Under the pieces are notes generated by a model that saw nothing but the letters and a program-made list of their open reading frames with translations, was not told the origin of the DNA and ran no database searches. Positions 8,597 through 16,959 of a stretch of DNA of 64,000 nt are shown here, piece after piece. How positions within the stretch are numbered: the stretch's first letter is position 1; every line of letters begins with the position of its first letter. The DNA is taken from assembly GCA_017450695.1 (NCBI GenBank), contig JAFSTA010000115.1:43426-107425 (forward strand), in the 5' to 3' direction. Both the position numbers and the translations under genes were made by a program. The stretch is from Kiritimatiellia bacterium (lineage in GTDB: Bacteria; Verrucomicrobiota; Kiritimatiellia; RFP12; UBA1067).

Positions 8597-8623
8597 CCAC
8601 GGAACACACGGAATTCAAGGAAT
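8597..8623. repeat. short dispersed repeat ACCACGGAACACACGGAA
   Basis: The sequence ACCACGGAACACACGGAA recurs on the opposite strand at 45342-45375 as TTCCGTGTATTCCGTGGT. A decayed form is visible near 55720. This kind of short dispersed repeat is common in intergenic DNA of environmental bacteria; it marks non-coding sequence. Confidence 0.5.
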
Positions 8624-9127
8624 GGGGAGCGTGATTGTTTATCGTGTTAAGACAACGTTAAAGAGGTATCACCAGTCAGATATGCCAACGAAAACATATG
8701 CTTATCATGTGAGTGAAATCGAGGTGCTAACTGGCAATTTAGTTGGGTCTGAAACAGATCCCAACCCCAAAGCTAGCACCTCGGTTTCGGGGGATATTCT
8801 GCTAAACGGAGTGGAGAATGGCAAGGGGGTAAAGATATTGGGTGATTTTTCAAGGGTTGTTGATGAGAACGGCGAACCGAAGGTGGTGTATCACGGGACA
8901 CCTAACAAGTTTAGTACATTCGATTATAGCAAAATAGGTTCTACGACAGACTACGGGATATTGGAAGTGGATTTTATTTTACAAACAATCGTGCTACTGC
9001 CGAAAGCTATGCAAGAACAGGAAGTGACGAAAACGAAAGTAATGGCATCGTATTAGAGACATTCCGTAATCCGCTTTGCTCGAATGATTTTAGAACTAAA
9101 GAGGAACCTGCGAAAGCAATTGATTAG
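8622..9127 (+). pseudogene. frameshifted fragment of a phage-type polyvalent protein (ART-like domain)
   Basis: The open frame from 8622 reads a MuF/polyvalent-type linker (KTYAYHVSEIEVLTGN, then a NP..S...LL..VE motif) and then VVDENGEPKVVYHGTPNKF, typical of the N-terminus of ADP-ribosyltransferase-like domains in polyvalent proteins of phages and conjugative elements. Near 8960 the frame breaks: after TTDYGIL the homology continues in the +1 frame as GSGFYFTNNRATAESYARTG and on to a stop at 9125-9127. Restoring one G in the ATATTGGAAG stretch would join the two. The sequence is clearly more AT-rich than its neighbours. The rest of the long parent protein is absent on both sides. A degraded mobile-element relic, not a working gene. 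Confidence 0.7.
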
Positions 9128-9511
9128 GTATGAGCCAGTGGCGTTTCACCGTGGGCTTCCAGTTCGTACCCGCTCATACTACAGTGCGGTAAGTGCGTCC
9201 CGTTCTCTACGTATGACAGAAGCCTCGCCAGCGGCGATTTAACCATCTCACCTTTTCACTTACTTCTGGCGGCTGAATCGCTTGGATCCCGTACGTTGCT
9301 TGGATCCCTTCTGCTCCACACACCCCCCAGTGTCGCTTCTCCGAAGAACGTAGCCCTTGCAGGGCAGCGGTGCGAAGCCAAGTGCACTTCGTGCTACGTG
9401 TCCCTGCGGGACTAAATGCCGCTGCGCGGGTTAAGTCACTTAGGTGGCGCCAGCCCACTTAGGACGAAGTCCACTTACCAAACTTAGGGGCGCAGCCCAC
9501 TTCGGACGAAG
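9128..9511. other. 384-bp intergenic region with two repeat families
   Basis: No gene seen. Holds a copy of the GATTCAGCCG element (9238-9316) and mini-hairpin array B (9353-9513), which runs up to the stop codon of the next minus-strand gene. Confidence 0.6.
9238..9316 (-). repeat. GATTCAGCCG element, copy 1
   Basis: On the minus strand: GGAGCAGAAGGGATCCAAGC repeats, then GATTCAGCCGCCAGAAGTAAG and a TGAAA-rich end. Related copies lie at 16882-16955 (minus), 22299-22370 (plus) and 44882-44940 (plus). The element contains an internal tandem of roughly 18 bp (AGAAGGGACCAAAGAGAC in the cleanest copy). Confidence 0.6.
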
Positions 9512-9513
9512 TC
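9353..9513. repeat. modular mini-hairpin array B (head-to-head)
   Basis: Same vocabulary and order as array A: GCCCTTGCAGGGC, GCACTTCGTGC, GTCCCTGCGGGAC, a GCCGCTGCGCGG word, then TTAAGTCACTTA as the flip point, GGTGGCGCCAGCCC, GGACGAAGTCC, GGGGCGCAGCCC and GGACGAAGTC. It ends inside the stop codon region of the gene at 9512. Arrays A and B enclose ATPase 1 and the polyvalent remnant. Confidence 0.8.
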
Positions 9514-10273
9514 AACGTCCGGGTTCGATCGAATGGACATAGATGTCGCGGGGATGTTCTCCTCCGCAGACGGTGTGCGTCACGTTGCAGAGCCAAATGA
9601 CGAACGGGATTTTACTCCCGGCGGTCTTCACCCGGTAAAACGCACCGAAGCGGTCGTGTTCAATCCGGTGGAGCCAAAGTTCCCATTCACCCGGCTCGGC
9701 GACATCCGCGGAGAACACAATCCGCAATTCGCCCGTTCCTTGCGCATACTTGCCGATCAACGCCCCTGCTCCCGCAACCATGCGGTTTTCCGACTGCGCG
9801 TGCTGATAAACATCCGCGTACCATTCCGTTCCATCCTGATAGAAACGCAGGGACTTCCGCTCCACTCTGGTCTTCCCGTCGATACCGCCATTTTCCGCAG
9901 GGCGCGACACGCAGGACATAACCGCGATCAGAACCGCAAGGAAAGCGACGACCGCAGCGATCAGCAGACGGTTTGCGCGGGAACAGACTTGCTTGGACCA
10001 GTTCGCTATCGCTCCCGCCAGTTCCCCGTCGCCAACCTTCGCGTCTTGCAACCGTACCGTCAAGTCGTCACGGAACTTCCGCGCTTCCGCACGTGACTGC
10101 CGGGAGCAACGCAACACCAGACCGGTTAGGATCAGGGCGAACCCCAGATGGAAGCACAGCGGTTCCTCGTCCCATTGCAGCATCGTGCAGATCCCCGTTA
10201 GAAACAACACGAGATCGAAAATAGCCACCATGAATTCTTTTACGAATCCGAAGATTTTCTTAGCGATTGCCAT
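9512..10273 (-). CDS. hypothetical three-helix membrane protein
   Basis: A 253-residue protein. Three hydrophobic segments are visible at about residues 14-34 (MVAIFDLVLFLTGICTML), 38-55 and 82-102 (LLIAAVVAFLAVLIAVMSCV), with a short polar region between the second and third. A soluble C-terminal domain of about 145 residues rich in W, Y and charged residues follows and may be a small beta domain outside the membrane. Start ATG at 10273 has a strong AGGAGG site. It lies 21 bases after the stop of the GH5-like gene and is probably co-transcribed with it. No family recognised; function unknown. Confidence 0.7.
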   Translation of the reverse strand: MAIAKKIFGFVKEFMVAIFDLVLFLTGICTMLQWDEEPLCFHLGFALILTGLVLRCSRQSRAEARKFRDDLTVRLQDAKVGDGELAGAIANWSKQVCSRANRLLIAAVVAFLAVLIAVMSCVSRPAENGGIDGKTRVERKSLRFYQDGTEWYADVYQHAQSENRMVAGAGALIGKYAQGTGELRIVFSADVAEPGEWELWLHRIEHDRFGAFYRVKTAGSKIPFVIWLCNVTHTVCGGEHPRDIYVHSIEPGR

Positions 10274-10294
10274 AACCCCTCCTTTACTAGGAAC

Positions 10295-11518
10295 CTACAG
10301 TAACTGGCACGCCTTGCGGAGTTCCTGCGCCAGTTCGTATGCGAAACGACGGATTTCCGCCAGCGGCGGATTCTTCATCTTGCGCCAGGCCGCGATGCGT
10401 GCCGTGGGAGGCACGGCCATCGGCACCAGGTCGCAACACTCCAGCAGGTTCGCCGCATGTTCCGCCGCCTCCAGAAGTTCCTGCACGGACGAAGGACGAT
10501 AGTCGAACGCATCGGACGTGTGTTCCGTCAACGCCTTGCGGATCTCCTCCACGGCGCGTTTGGCAGAGCCTTCGCGGTTCGCGAGACCGGGAATGATCAC
10601 CTCCGTGTCGCGGCAGCGGTAGCACCCCATCATCGCGGCAATTGTCGCCGGGTCGCGCACCGTTCCGTCCGGATAGAAGATACCGTGTTCGCTGTCGCAC
10701 CGACCCCGGATGATGTGGTTGAACAAGAACCAGCCCATGCCGTGCCGCTGGCACGCCTCCAACGCCATGTCGTATGGATTGGAGCGGGCCAGGCACCCCG
10801 TCTCCGTCTGGATGACCGGCTTTCCGTATTTCTTCCCGAGGGATTCGGCCAGCGCGAAGTTGTTCTCCTGCCGGGCGCGCGTGGAGGAATAGTCGTGGAA
10901 AGAGATCACATCCACACAGGCGACGGTCGGCTCGATCTCCCACGCCGTGGTGTATCCCACGGTGACGGGTGATCCGGGATCGAGCTGCCGCACGAGCGCA
11001 CACGCCTTCCGCAGGAACGCCCATGTCTTTTCACGTCGCGCCTCTTTCTCCGCACCCTCCTTCACGTCACCCACCCACTTGTTACAGGTCGGCTCGTTCA
11101 TCACGTCCCACATCAACAGCCCCGGCTCGTCCTTCAGCCCCGTCACGAAATCGGTCGCGTAAGCGGCGCATTCCGCCCAGCTCGCTTCCTCCAGCATCGC
11201 CGGACCAAGCCCGTTCCCGTTGAAAAGGATCGGCATCGAGCGATACCCGTTCTTCCACGCGAGGCGCACGAAATTGCGGTACTCCTCCACATACCCCTTC
11301 GGATTCTTGCGCCATGCCCCGCGACTCAGCCAGAATCGGATCGCGTTCAATCCCACACGCCTACCGTAGCCCAGTTCTCGCTCGACCTGCTGGTCCGTCC
11401 CCTTGAAATAATTGTAATGCGTACCACGCACCCACGAATAATCATTCGTGCGGACACCGCCGAAAGCCATACCGGCCGTCAGTGCCGTGAAGGCCGCCAC
11501 CATCCCGATTCCTCTCAT
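10295..11518 (-). CDS. secreted GH5-like glycoside hydrolase (TIM barrel)
   Basis: About 407 residues from the ATG at 11518, chosen because AAAGGA precedes it and because it begins a good signal peptide (MRGIGMVAAFTALTAGMAFG); an upstream in-frame ATG would add 25 residues with no signal-like character. The barrel carries the clan GH-A signature: MWDVMNEPTC with the proposed acid/base Glu at about 142, ISFHDYS, and IQTETGCLAR with the proposed nucleophile Glu at about 239. Closest in style to GH5 and mannanase-like enzymes acting on plant or bacterial beta-glycans; the substrate cannot be told. The C-terminal ~110 residues are helical and unlike known binding modules. Downstream partner is a membrane protein. 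Confidence 0.75.
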   Translation of the reverse strand: MRGIGMVAAFTALTAGMAFGGVRTNDYSWVRGTHYNYFKGTDQQVERELGYGRRVGLNAIRFWLSRGAWRKNPKGYVEEYRNFVRLAWKNGYRSMPILFNGNGLGPAMLEEASWAECAAYATDFVTGLKDEPGLLMWDVMNEPTCNKWVGDVKEGAEKEARREKTWAFLRKACALVRQLDPGSPVTVGYTTAWEIEPTVACVDVISFHDYSSTRARQENNFALAESLGKKYGKPVIQTETGCLARSNPYDMALEACQRHGMGWFLFNHIIRGRCDSEHGIFYPDGTVRDPATIAAMMGCYRCRDTEVIIPGLANREGSAKRAVEEIRKALTEHTSDAFDYRPSSVQELLEAAEHAANLLECCDLVPMAVPPTARIAAWRKMKNPPLAEIRRFAYELAQELRKACQLL

Positions 11519-11905
11519 CGACAATCCTTTCCCGTAAGCTCCAAAATACTTTTCCATCTTACCATTTCTTCCCGCACTCTGCAACCTCGGCAATGTCGAT
11601 TTCCCGATTCCGGTGCATCTGTATCATTCAACAAATGTCTGCCGTGTTTAAACACAGAAGTTTTCATGTCATGGCCTCACGCCAAGTTCGCCAAGTACGC
11701 GAAGTGGCCGACTTCCTTCCCTTTGCGAACGTTGCGGACTTTGTGTGAGGTTGAATCTCCGCGTTCGGTATCGCAGGCATCGACATGGATCACGGTGAAA
11801 AACGCAGATACGCCCTCCCGATTCGGGTGCGCCAAAAGGGATTGAAGAAGGCGCTTGATTTTGCTATTCTGTTCTTTTCTTTTGGAACTGGAAGTGAAGG
11901 ATGCG
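11519..11905. other. 387-bp divergent intergenic region
   Basis: No gene seen. It contains the second copy of the ~185-bp dispersed repeat (11625-11816) and presumably the promoters of the GH5-like gene and the lipoprotein operon; I could not pick out a confident promoter. Confidence 0.5.
11625..11816. repeat. ~185-bp dispersed repeat, copy 2
   Basis: Similar to 6421-6606 over its whole length, including CTTTGCGAACGT, the CGGACTTTG...GTGAGG arm and GATCACGGTGAAAAACGCAGA. The internal inverted repeat is less perfect than in copy 1. It lies ~107 bp upstream of the GH5-like gene, comparable to the position of copy 1 upstream of giant protein 1. Confidence 0.75.
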
Positions 11906-12400
11906 ATGAGACGCGGTTTTTGGACAGGGGGACTCTGCCTGCTTCTGTGCGGGTTTCTGGGTAGCGGTTGCGTGGTGATCGAGCAAACGCAAAAGCAGGA
12001 CCTGGCCGGATTTTCCATTGTCGGCGCGGACGGGAAACCGGAGGAGCATATCACCGTCTCCAACTACGGCTACTATCTCTTCAACCTGATCCCGATCTGT
12101 TGCGGCAATACGGATCCTGATTCCTCGCTCGCCACGGCGTGGTTCAGCGACGAGGTGAACCTGCCGAAAGTGCAGGGCGTGTTGATCAACGAGGTCAAGG
12201 CGCGCGGATGCCAAGTCGCCGAAATCCAGCCGCTCTGCCAGTCCACCTGCTTCTTCTCGGCGATTCCCTTCATCGGCAATTCGCTTGGGATTATCTGGTA
12301 CCGCGACGTGCAGGTCTCCGCCGTGCTGGTGCGTCCGCCGCATCAGCCTGTCCCTTACTGGCAGCGCGTCCAACAGCAGACAAGGAGGGTAGCCAAATGA
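11906..12400 (+). CDS. lipoprotein, paralogue A of the NYGYYLF family
   Basis: 164 residues from the ATG at 11906 (AAGG five bases upstream). A signal peptide with lipobox LGSGC gives a lipidated Cys. The hallmark is SNYGYYLFNLIPICCGN, which recurs as [17 protein letters not shown] in the next gene, so the two are paralogues or a heteromeric pair. The body holds a DEVNLPKVQGVLINEVKARG segment and a C-terminal IIWYRDVQVSAVLVR strand. No enzymatic motif. The stop overlaps the next start in ATGA, so the pair is translationally coupled. Function unknown; envelope location is the only firm inference. Confidence 0.75.
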   Translation: MRRGFWTGGLCLLLCGFLGSGCVVIEQTQKQDLAGFSIVGADGKPEEHITVSNYGYYLFNLIPICCGNTDPDSSLATAWFSDEVNLPKVQGVLINEVKARGCQVAEIQPLCQSTCFFSAIPFIGNSLGIIWYRDVQVSAVLVRPPHQPVPYWQRVQQQTRRVAK

Positions 12401-12810
12401 GAAAGACATTTCTGTTCGTGCTGGCATCCCTCTGTCTGACGGGGTGCGCGTCCATCCAGGTCTGCCGCGATTTCAAGGGCGTCGCGATTGAAGGGCAGCA
12501 GCACCCGATCGCGACCATCGCCGCCGAGAATTACGGGTACTACCTCTTCGGATTCATTCCCCTGATCACCGGGAATCCCGGTCAGCCGGAGCGGAATGAC
12601 TGTTTCTGGTTCCGCGACACCGTCACGGTGCAGAACAACATGCGGATGGTCGCCAACGCGGCGCGGCGCGAACACGGCGACGCCTTGGCGAACGTGAAGA
12701 CGACAACCTCCTTCGACGGCTCGTTCTCGTTCTGGATCGTCTTCCGAAAAATCATTTTTACCAGCGCCGTTGTTACCGGCGCCGGCCAACCGAAAGGAAA
12801 AGAGAGATGA
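12397..12810 (+). CDS. lipoprotein, paralogue B of the NYGYYLF family
   Basis: 137 residues. Starts at the ATG inside the ATGA overlap with the preceding gene, preceded by AAGGAGGG. Lipoprotein signal peptide with LCLTGC. The shared motif [17 protein letters not shown] and the following [15 protein letters not shown] segment match the layout of paralogue A. Its own stop overlaps the rubredoxin start by four bases (ATGA), giving a three-gene coupled operon. No known family recognised. Confidence 0.75.
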   Translation: MRKTFLFVLASLCLTGCASIQVCRDFKGVAIEGQQHPIATIAAENYGYYLFGFIPLITGNPGQPERNDCFWFRDTVTVQNNMRMVANAARREHGDALANVKTTTSFDGSFSFWIVFRKIIFTSAVVTGAGQPKGKER

Positions 12811-12965
12811 AGAAATACGTTTGTACTGTCTGTGGATACGTGTACGATCCGGATCAGGGCGATCCCGATAACGGATACGCCGCCGGAACGCCGTTCGAGG
12901 CTCTTCCGGACGATTGGGCTTGCCCGACGTGCGGCGTCGGCAAAGACCAATTCCAGGAAGCGTAA
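12807..12965 (+). CDS. rubredoxin
   Basis: A 52-residue protein with the two iron-binding knuckles CTVCG (Cys6, Cys9) and CPTCG (Cys39, Cys42), plus [13 protein letters not shown] and the hydrophobic [11 protein letters not shown] core. Length and motif spacing are standard for rubredoxin. It carries one mononuclear FeS4 centre and transfers single electrons in the cytoplasm of anaerobes, commonly to superoxide reductase or peroxide-scavenging rubrerythrin. The start overlaps the stop of lipoprotein B (ATGA). The link between a cytoplasmic electron carrier and two envelope lipoproteins is unexplained; the partner oxidoreductase is not in this window. Confidence 0.95.
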   Translation: MKKYVCTVCGYVYDPDQGDPDNGYAAGTPFEALPDDWACPTCGVGKDQFQEA

Positions 12966-12978
12966 CCTCATTCGCGAC

Positions 12979-13012
12979 GGAGACGGGGTGTCGCGTCGCG
13001 GCTCCCGTCTCC
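12979..13012. terminator. hairpin between rubredoxin and the next gene
   Basis: GGAGACGGG (12979-12987) pairs perfectly with CCCGTCTCC (13004-13012) around a 16-base loop. No T-tract follows, so it may attenuate or stabilise the operon RNA rather than end it. Confidence 0.35.
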
Positions 13013-13030
13013 GCCGCCTGATCGGACCTC

Positions 13031-13927
13031 ATGAAATTCTTCTGGCCAGTTTATCTCACAGTCGCGGTCACCGGGACCGCCGCCATTTATTTTCTCGCGC
13101 CGAAACTCGGATGGCAGCGCGAAAGCATAGGGGAGCAAGAACCCCCACGGATTACCGTCTCGGCCAACCTGCCGACCAACGGAATGAACCGCGTCGTCTC
13201 CGGTACCGTTGCCGCATCCGCGACCCCCGACGCCCTCCCGCCCGTCGCGGGACAAGACCCCATTTCACTCGGCATCTTTCCCGCCCGACCGAACCAGACT
13301 CCGGATTGGGGAATCACGGCGCGGGATACCGTCCGCTATTCCGTGCGGGGCAAGAACCTCGGCCTGATTCCCGCCGCCACGATTTTCCGCTTCCACAAGA
13401 AGATCAAGTCCGAGGACGGCAGCCAGCTGGTGTCATGCTCGCTCAACCCGAATCAACCGTCCGAGACCTCGCTTGTCGCGTTCGCCTCTACACGCCTCTT
13501 CGTGGGCGACCCGAACCGCCTCTCCGCGAAACAGCGCGAAACGATGTCCGCCTACTACCGTCTCGCCGGACAGATCGCCAGTCGCAAGGACGAGTTGGCG
13601 CGTGAATCCGCCGCGAAGAATCCGTTCTTCACGGCGTGGAGCCAGGCCCGCAAGAATCTTCGCCAGCACCAAGCGGAAAGCCGTCGTCTCACGGCGGAAC
13701 GCGACCGCGCCTCCGGCGACGCCAGCATGAAGTTGACGGGGACGCTGCAGAAACGGCGTTACGACCAGGCCGCGCTGGAACAGAAGGAACGGGCCGCCTA
13801 CGCGCAATACACCGACTGGCGCAAGAAGCACCCGGAAGCGACACTCGACGCCGAGAAGGACCCGAAGGTGCAGTCGTGGCGCAAGCAGATGTCCGCGCTC
13901 GAACCGACCATTACGGGACTGTGGTAG
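13031..13927 (+). CDS. hypothetical membrane-anchored coiled-coil protein
   Basis: 298 residues. An N-terminal hydrophobic helix (about 4-22, FWPVYLTVAVTGTAAIYFLA) acts as a signal anchor. A Pro/Ala-rich linker leads to a small central domain (RDTVRYSVRGKNLGLIP...), then a long charged helical stretch at about 170-285 (KQRETMSAYY, ARKNLRQHQAESRRLTAERD, LEQKERAAYAQYTDWRKKH) likely to form a coiled coil. Weak ribosome binding site. No family recognised; a structural periplasmic protein is possible. Confidence 0.65.
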   Translation: MKFFWPVYLTVAVTGTAAIYFLAPKLGWQRESIGEQEPPRITVSANLPTNGMNRVVSGTVAASATPDALPPVAGQDPISLGIFPARPNQTPDWGITARDTVRYSVRGKNLGLIPAATIFRFHKKIKSEDGSQLVSCSLNPNQPSETSLVAFASTRLFVGDPNRLSAKQRETMSAYYRLAGQIASRKDELARESAAKNPFFTAWSQARKNLRQHQAESRRLTAERDRASGDASMKLTGTLQKRRYDQAALEQKERAAYAQYTDWRKKHPEATLDAEKDPKVQSWRKQMSALEPTITGLW

Positions 13928-14049
13928 GAGTGGCGCATTGCGCTGCCAGGGGGACGCTGAAAGGCTGAGAAGCGACAAGCGTCTCGCTTCTCCGAACAGT
14001 TGCGGGAAGGGCGAATGATCGACTGTGATGCTTGTGAGAGGATGATAGG

Positions 14050-15573
14050 ATGAGCGTGTTGAAACAGGTGATGGGTTGGATTGGCGTATGGGTGGCGGCA
14101 ACGGCTTTTGGAGCAGGTGTCGGGGAACCGTTCTACCTGCCGGCGGACGCGTTTCATCTGGCGACGGGAAATCCATCCCTCGTGTGTTGGGCGAAGGGAT
14201 CGACATCGCTACCCGTCTGGTCGCTTTCCGGCGGAACGGTCGGACAGTCGATCGCAGGTGTCACGTCGCCGTTGCCGTCCGATTGCGCGGGCGTCAAGGT
14301 GGAGATTCTGGTCACCGCGTCGGATGCGTCCGCCAACCCCGAATTCTCCGATGTCTATCGGGTACATCTCTCGCAAGTGGTCGCGGGCGAGCCGGTCGGA
14401 TGTGGCGAGACAATCGGCAAACCGGTGCGGACGCCGCTCGCCGCCCCGTGGATTGTGCGGCGTATCGTGCTGGAGTCGTACCGCACCGTGCGACCGGGCA
14501 TTCCCTTGGTGATCCGCATCCAGCGGGAACCGGGCGATCCCGACGATACGTTCATCCGTCCGTCCGGTCTCATCTCCGTGGCGGTCACGCCGCTTGCCGC
14601 GCCGCCGGGCGGTCGGGTCGTGCAGAACGAGCCGGGCTACAACTCCTGGCCGATGATGCAGGCGATCGGCGACAAGTTGGTCTGCACGTACAGCAAAGGG
14701 AAGGGACACAACATTACCGAGGGGATTCGCGGTGTCTATGCGCGGACCTCTACCGACGGCGGCAAGACCTGGACGCAGGAGACCTGCGTGGCGAATGATC
14801 CCGCGTATGGCGAAGTCACGATCGGGAAGGGACTGGACAACGAGGGCGCGATGCTGTTGTGGATCCGGTGTTTCGGCGGTCCCGAACCGCACCACGACCT
14901 CTACCGTTCGGTTGACGGCGTTGCCTTCACGCGACTTGCCACGCCGAAACTCTCACCGCTGCCGGTCCAGATCACGGATGTCATCCACCTTCCGGACGGC
15001 AAGTTGATGTCGCTCTGGTTCGCCGGCAGTTACAACGAGAAGAAGGACAAATCGTGGGGGACTCTGACCAGCGAGGACAACGGGAAGACCTGGACGCAGC
15101 GCGTGATCGAAAACGAGCTGGCGAAGGACGAGTGGCCGACCGAGCAGTCGGCGGTCTATCTGGGGGACGGGCGAATCTTGGGGATCGCGCGAACGGAATC
15201 CGGTGGCAGCCAGTTCCAGCTGACTTCGGTTGACGACGGAGTGACCTGGAAGAGAACGAAGACAAACATCCGCGATGTGATGGCCTCCACGCCGAGCCTG
15301 ATCTACGATCCCAAGACCAAAACCGTGAGTAACTACTACTATGAGCGCGGACGCGGCGTGATTCGTCGCCGCGCGGTTTCGGTTGAGACCGTTTTCGAGA
15401 ATCCGTGTGCATGGCCCGACTCCGAACCGGTCGGTATCGGCAGTGACCAGCCGTGGGAGTCCGGGAATGTCAACGCCACCTACATCGGCGACACGCACTA
15501 CCTTTCCTACTACTCCGGGAAGGGAACGAACACCTCCGTCCTCGTCCTGGCGGTCGCGACGCGGCCACAGTAG
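14050..15573 (+). CDS. secreted BNR/Asp-box protein, sialidase-like beta-propeller
   Basis: 507 residues with a signal peptide (MGWIGVWVAATAFGAG). Three Asp boxes are clear: STDGGKTW near residue 233, SEDNGKTW near 340 and SVDDGVTWK near 393. Their spacing fits a six-bladed propeller of the sialidase superfamily. The N-terminal ~170 residues (FYLPADAFHLATGNPSLVCW onward) form a separate domain like the accessory domain of some exo-sialidases and phage-type sugar esterases. A complete GH33 active site (Arg triad, Tyr/Glu pair) was not confirmed, so the substrate may be another sugar. It fits the window's theme of secreted glycan breakdown. Confidence 0.65.
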   Translation: MSVLKQVMGWIGVWVAATAFGAGVGEPFYLPADAFHLATGNPSLVCWAKGSTSLPVWSLSGGTVGQSIAGVTSPLPSDCAGVKVEILVTASDASANPEFSDVYRVHLSQVVAGEPVGCGETIGKPVRTPLAAPWIVRRIVLESYRTVRPGIPLVIRIQREPGDPDDTFIRPSGLISVAVTPLAAPPGGRVVQNEPGYNSWPMMQAIGDKLVCTYSKGKGHNITEGIRGVYARTSTDGGKTWTQETCVANDPAYGEVTIGKGLDNEGAMLLWIRCFGGPEPHHDLYRSVDGVAFTRLATPKLSPLPVQITDVIHLPDGKLMSLWFAGSYNEKKDKSWGTLTSEDNGKTWTQRVIENELAKDEWPTEQSAVYLGDGRILGIARTESGGSQFQLTSVDDGVTWKRTKTNIRDVMASTPSLIYDPKTKTVSNYYYERGRGVIRRRAVSVETVFENPCAWPDSEPVGIGSDQPWESGNVNATYIGDTHYLSYYSGKGTNTSVLVLAVATRPQ

Positions 15574-15756
15574 CCCTTCGCCTCTGAATTCAGGTTTGCA
15601 AGCGCGTTGCTGTCTGCCGGAGAATGGTGTACACTGTGCTCGTTCTTCTTGCAGGAGGATTGTTTTGCGTGTGACACAGAATCTTCCAACTGTTTTCAAG
15701 TGCAATACAGGTTTTTCGTTCAATGACAGACCGGAATGTTTGATCGGGAAGGAGTT

Positions 15757-16809
15757 ATGCTTGTGAATATGAATAGACTGGGAATCCTGGGTGTCGTGAT
15801 TCTGCTGTCGGGATGCTGCACATTCCACCATCCGCAATCGACTGACCGGAAAACGGTGGCGAAGACGGTCATACCGGTTCAGAAGATGGAGACGATCTCC
15901 CTTCATACCGGCGCAACTTGTTGTGAGCCGATCCCGAATGGGGATCCGGCGGAGAAAGCCAAGCGACGAGCGGAAGAGAGCCGGGAGTATAAAGATATGT
16001 TTAGCGAGCGCTGGGGGGTGACATGGCCGGAAGGATCCTCCGTCGAATATAAGGATCATGCGATTCTCCACGTGACCAACACGGCCGAGAATCTCCTGAA
16101 GATCATTCGAAACATGAGTCAATCCATGAACCATCAACTGCCGCAGATTGAGATGGACGTTCAGATTGTCGAGGCGGGGAAAGCCGCGTTGGATGCCGTT
16201 GGCATCAACGGACAAGGCCATATTGACGCTGCTTCAGAAAAACGGGAAATGTTGATGAGACGGGACGATGTCCGGCTGATGGAAAACTTCCATATCATCA
16301 CGCAGAATGGGCAGGAATGCGTCGCCAAGGCGGTAACGGAATACATCTATCCGACCGAGTATGTTACTGGAACGAGAACCGAAACAACCAACGACGTAGC
16401 GTGCATATCGGGGAACACGACCGTTGTTCCGGCGAATTTTGAACTCCGCGAGGTTGGTACCCGTTTCCAGATGGTTCCGGAATTGTCGGACTTAGGCAAC
16501 CAGATCCGACTCATGATGCACGTCACCGTTACCGGTGAACCGACATGGAAGGACTACAGTCAAAGGGCCCCGAAACCAGAAACGGACGCCTCCCATCTGC
16601 CGATGGAACAGCCGTTCTTCCCCAACCAGGAAATCTCAACCGCATTGGCCATCACGCCCGAACAAACTATCGCGATGGTCATGGGTGGCTTCTCGCGAAC
16701 CGACGGAGGTTCGCCCGGCAAGGCGCTAATCCTTTTCTTGACCCCGCACCTGATCCACAGGCACGGCAGCGACATCTTCACGCCTGTTCGCTTAGCTCCC
16801 GAACCGTAA
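15757..16809 (+). CDS. short secretin-like lipoprotein
   Basis: About 350 residues. A signal peptide with lipobox LLSGCC is followed by an N3-like segment (HAILHVTNTAENLLKIIRN), then a secretin core: LPQIEMDVQIVEAG, NGQECVAKAVTEYIYPTEY, FELREVGTRFQMVPEL, and finally TPEQTIAMVMGGFSR and ALILFLTPHLI. The layout matches the C-terminal domain of GspD/PilQ-type secretins as found in Verrucomicrobia, but the N0-N2 domains are missing, and so is the usual PVLGDIP...LF stretch between GG and the last strand. ATG at 15757 is used; the GTG at 15763 has better spacing from GGGAAGGAG and could be the true start. No other secretion genes are nearby. Confidence 0.7.
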   Translation: MLVNMNRLGILGVVILLSGCCTFHHPQSTDRKTVAKTVIPVQKMETISLHTGATCCEPIPNGDPAEKAKRRAEESREYKDMFSERWGVTWPEGSSVEYKDHAILHVTNTAENLLKIIRNMSQSMNHQLPQIEMDVQIVEAGKAALDAVGINGQGHIDAASEKREMLMRRDDVRLMENFHIITQNGQECVAKAVTEYIYPTEYVTGTRTETTNDVACISGNTTVVPANFELREVGTRFQMVPELSDLGNQIRLMMHVTVTGEPTWKDYSQRAPKPETDASHLPMEQPFFPNQEISTALAITPEQTIAMVMGGFSRTDGGSPGKALILFLTPHLIHRHGSDIFTPVRLAPEP

Positions 16810-16881
16810 ACGTGACTTGTAGCTGGTAGGCTTGCCTATAAGTCTAAGGTTAGCCCGCCGTCCGCGCACACTGAGAAATGT

Positions 16882-16955
16882 TGGTTTAACCGTTTCACTT
16901 ACTCCTGACGGCTGAATCTCTTTGGTCTCTTCTGTCGCTTGGATCCCACACTCCC
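16882..16955 (-). repeat. GATTCAGCCG element, copy 2
   Basis: On the minus strand: GATCCAAGCGACAGAAGAGACC, AAAGAGATTCAGCCGTCAGG, AGTAAGTGAAACGG. Very close to the plus-strand copy at 22299-22370. Confidence 0.6.
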
Positions 16956-16959
16956 CGAA

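Noticed and set aside
14953..16221. 422-residue minus-strand open frame between the sialidase-like and secretin-like genes
   Set aside because: Overlaps both well-supported plus-strand genes and carries no recognisable motif.
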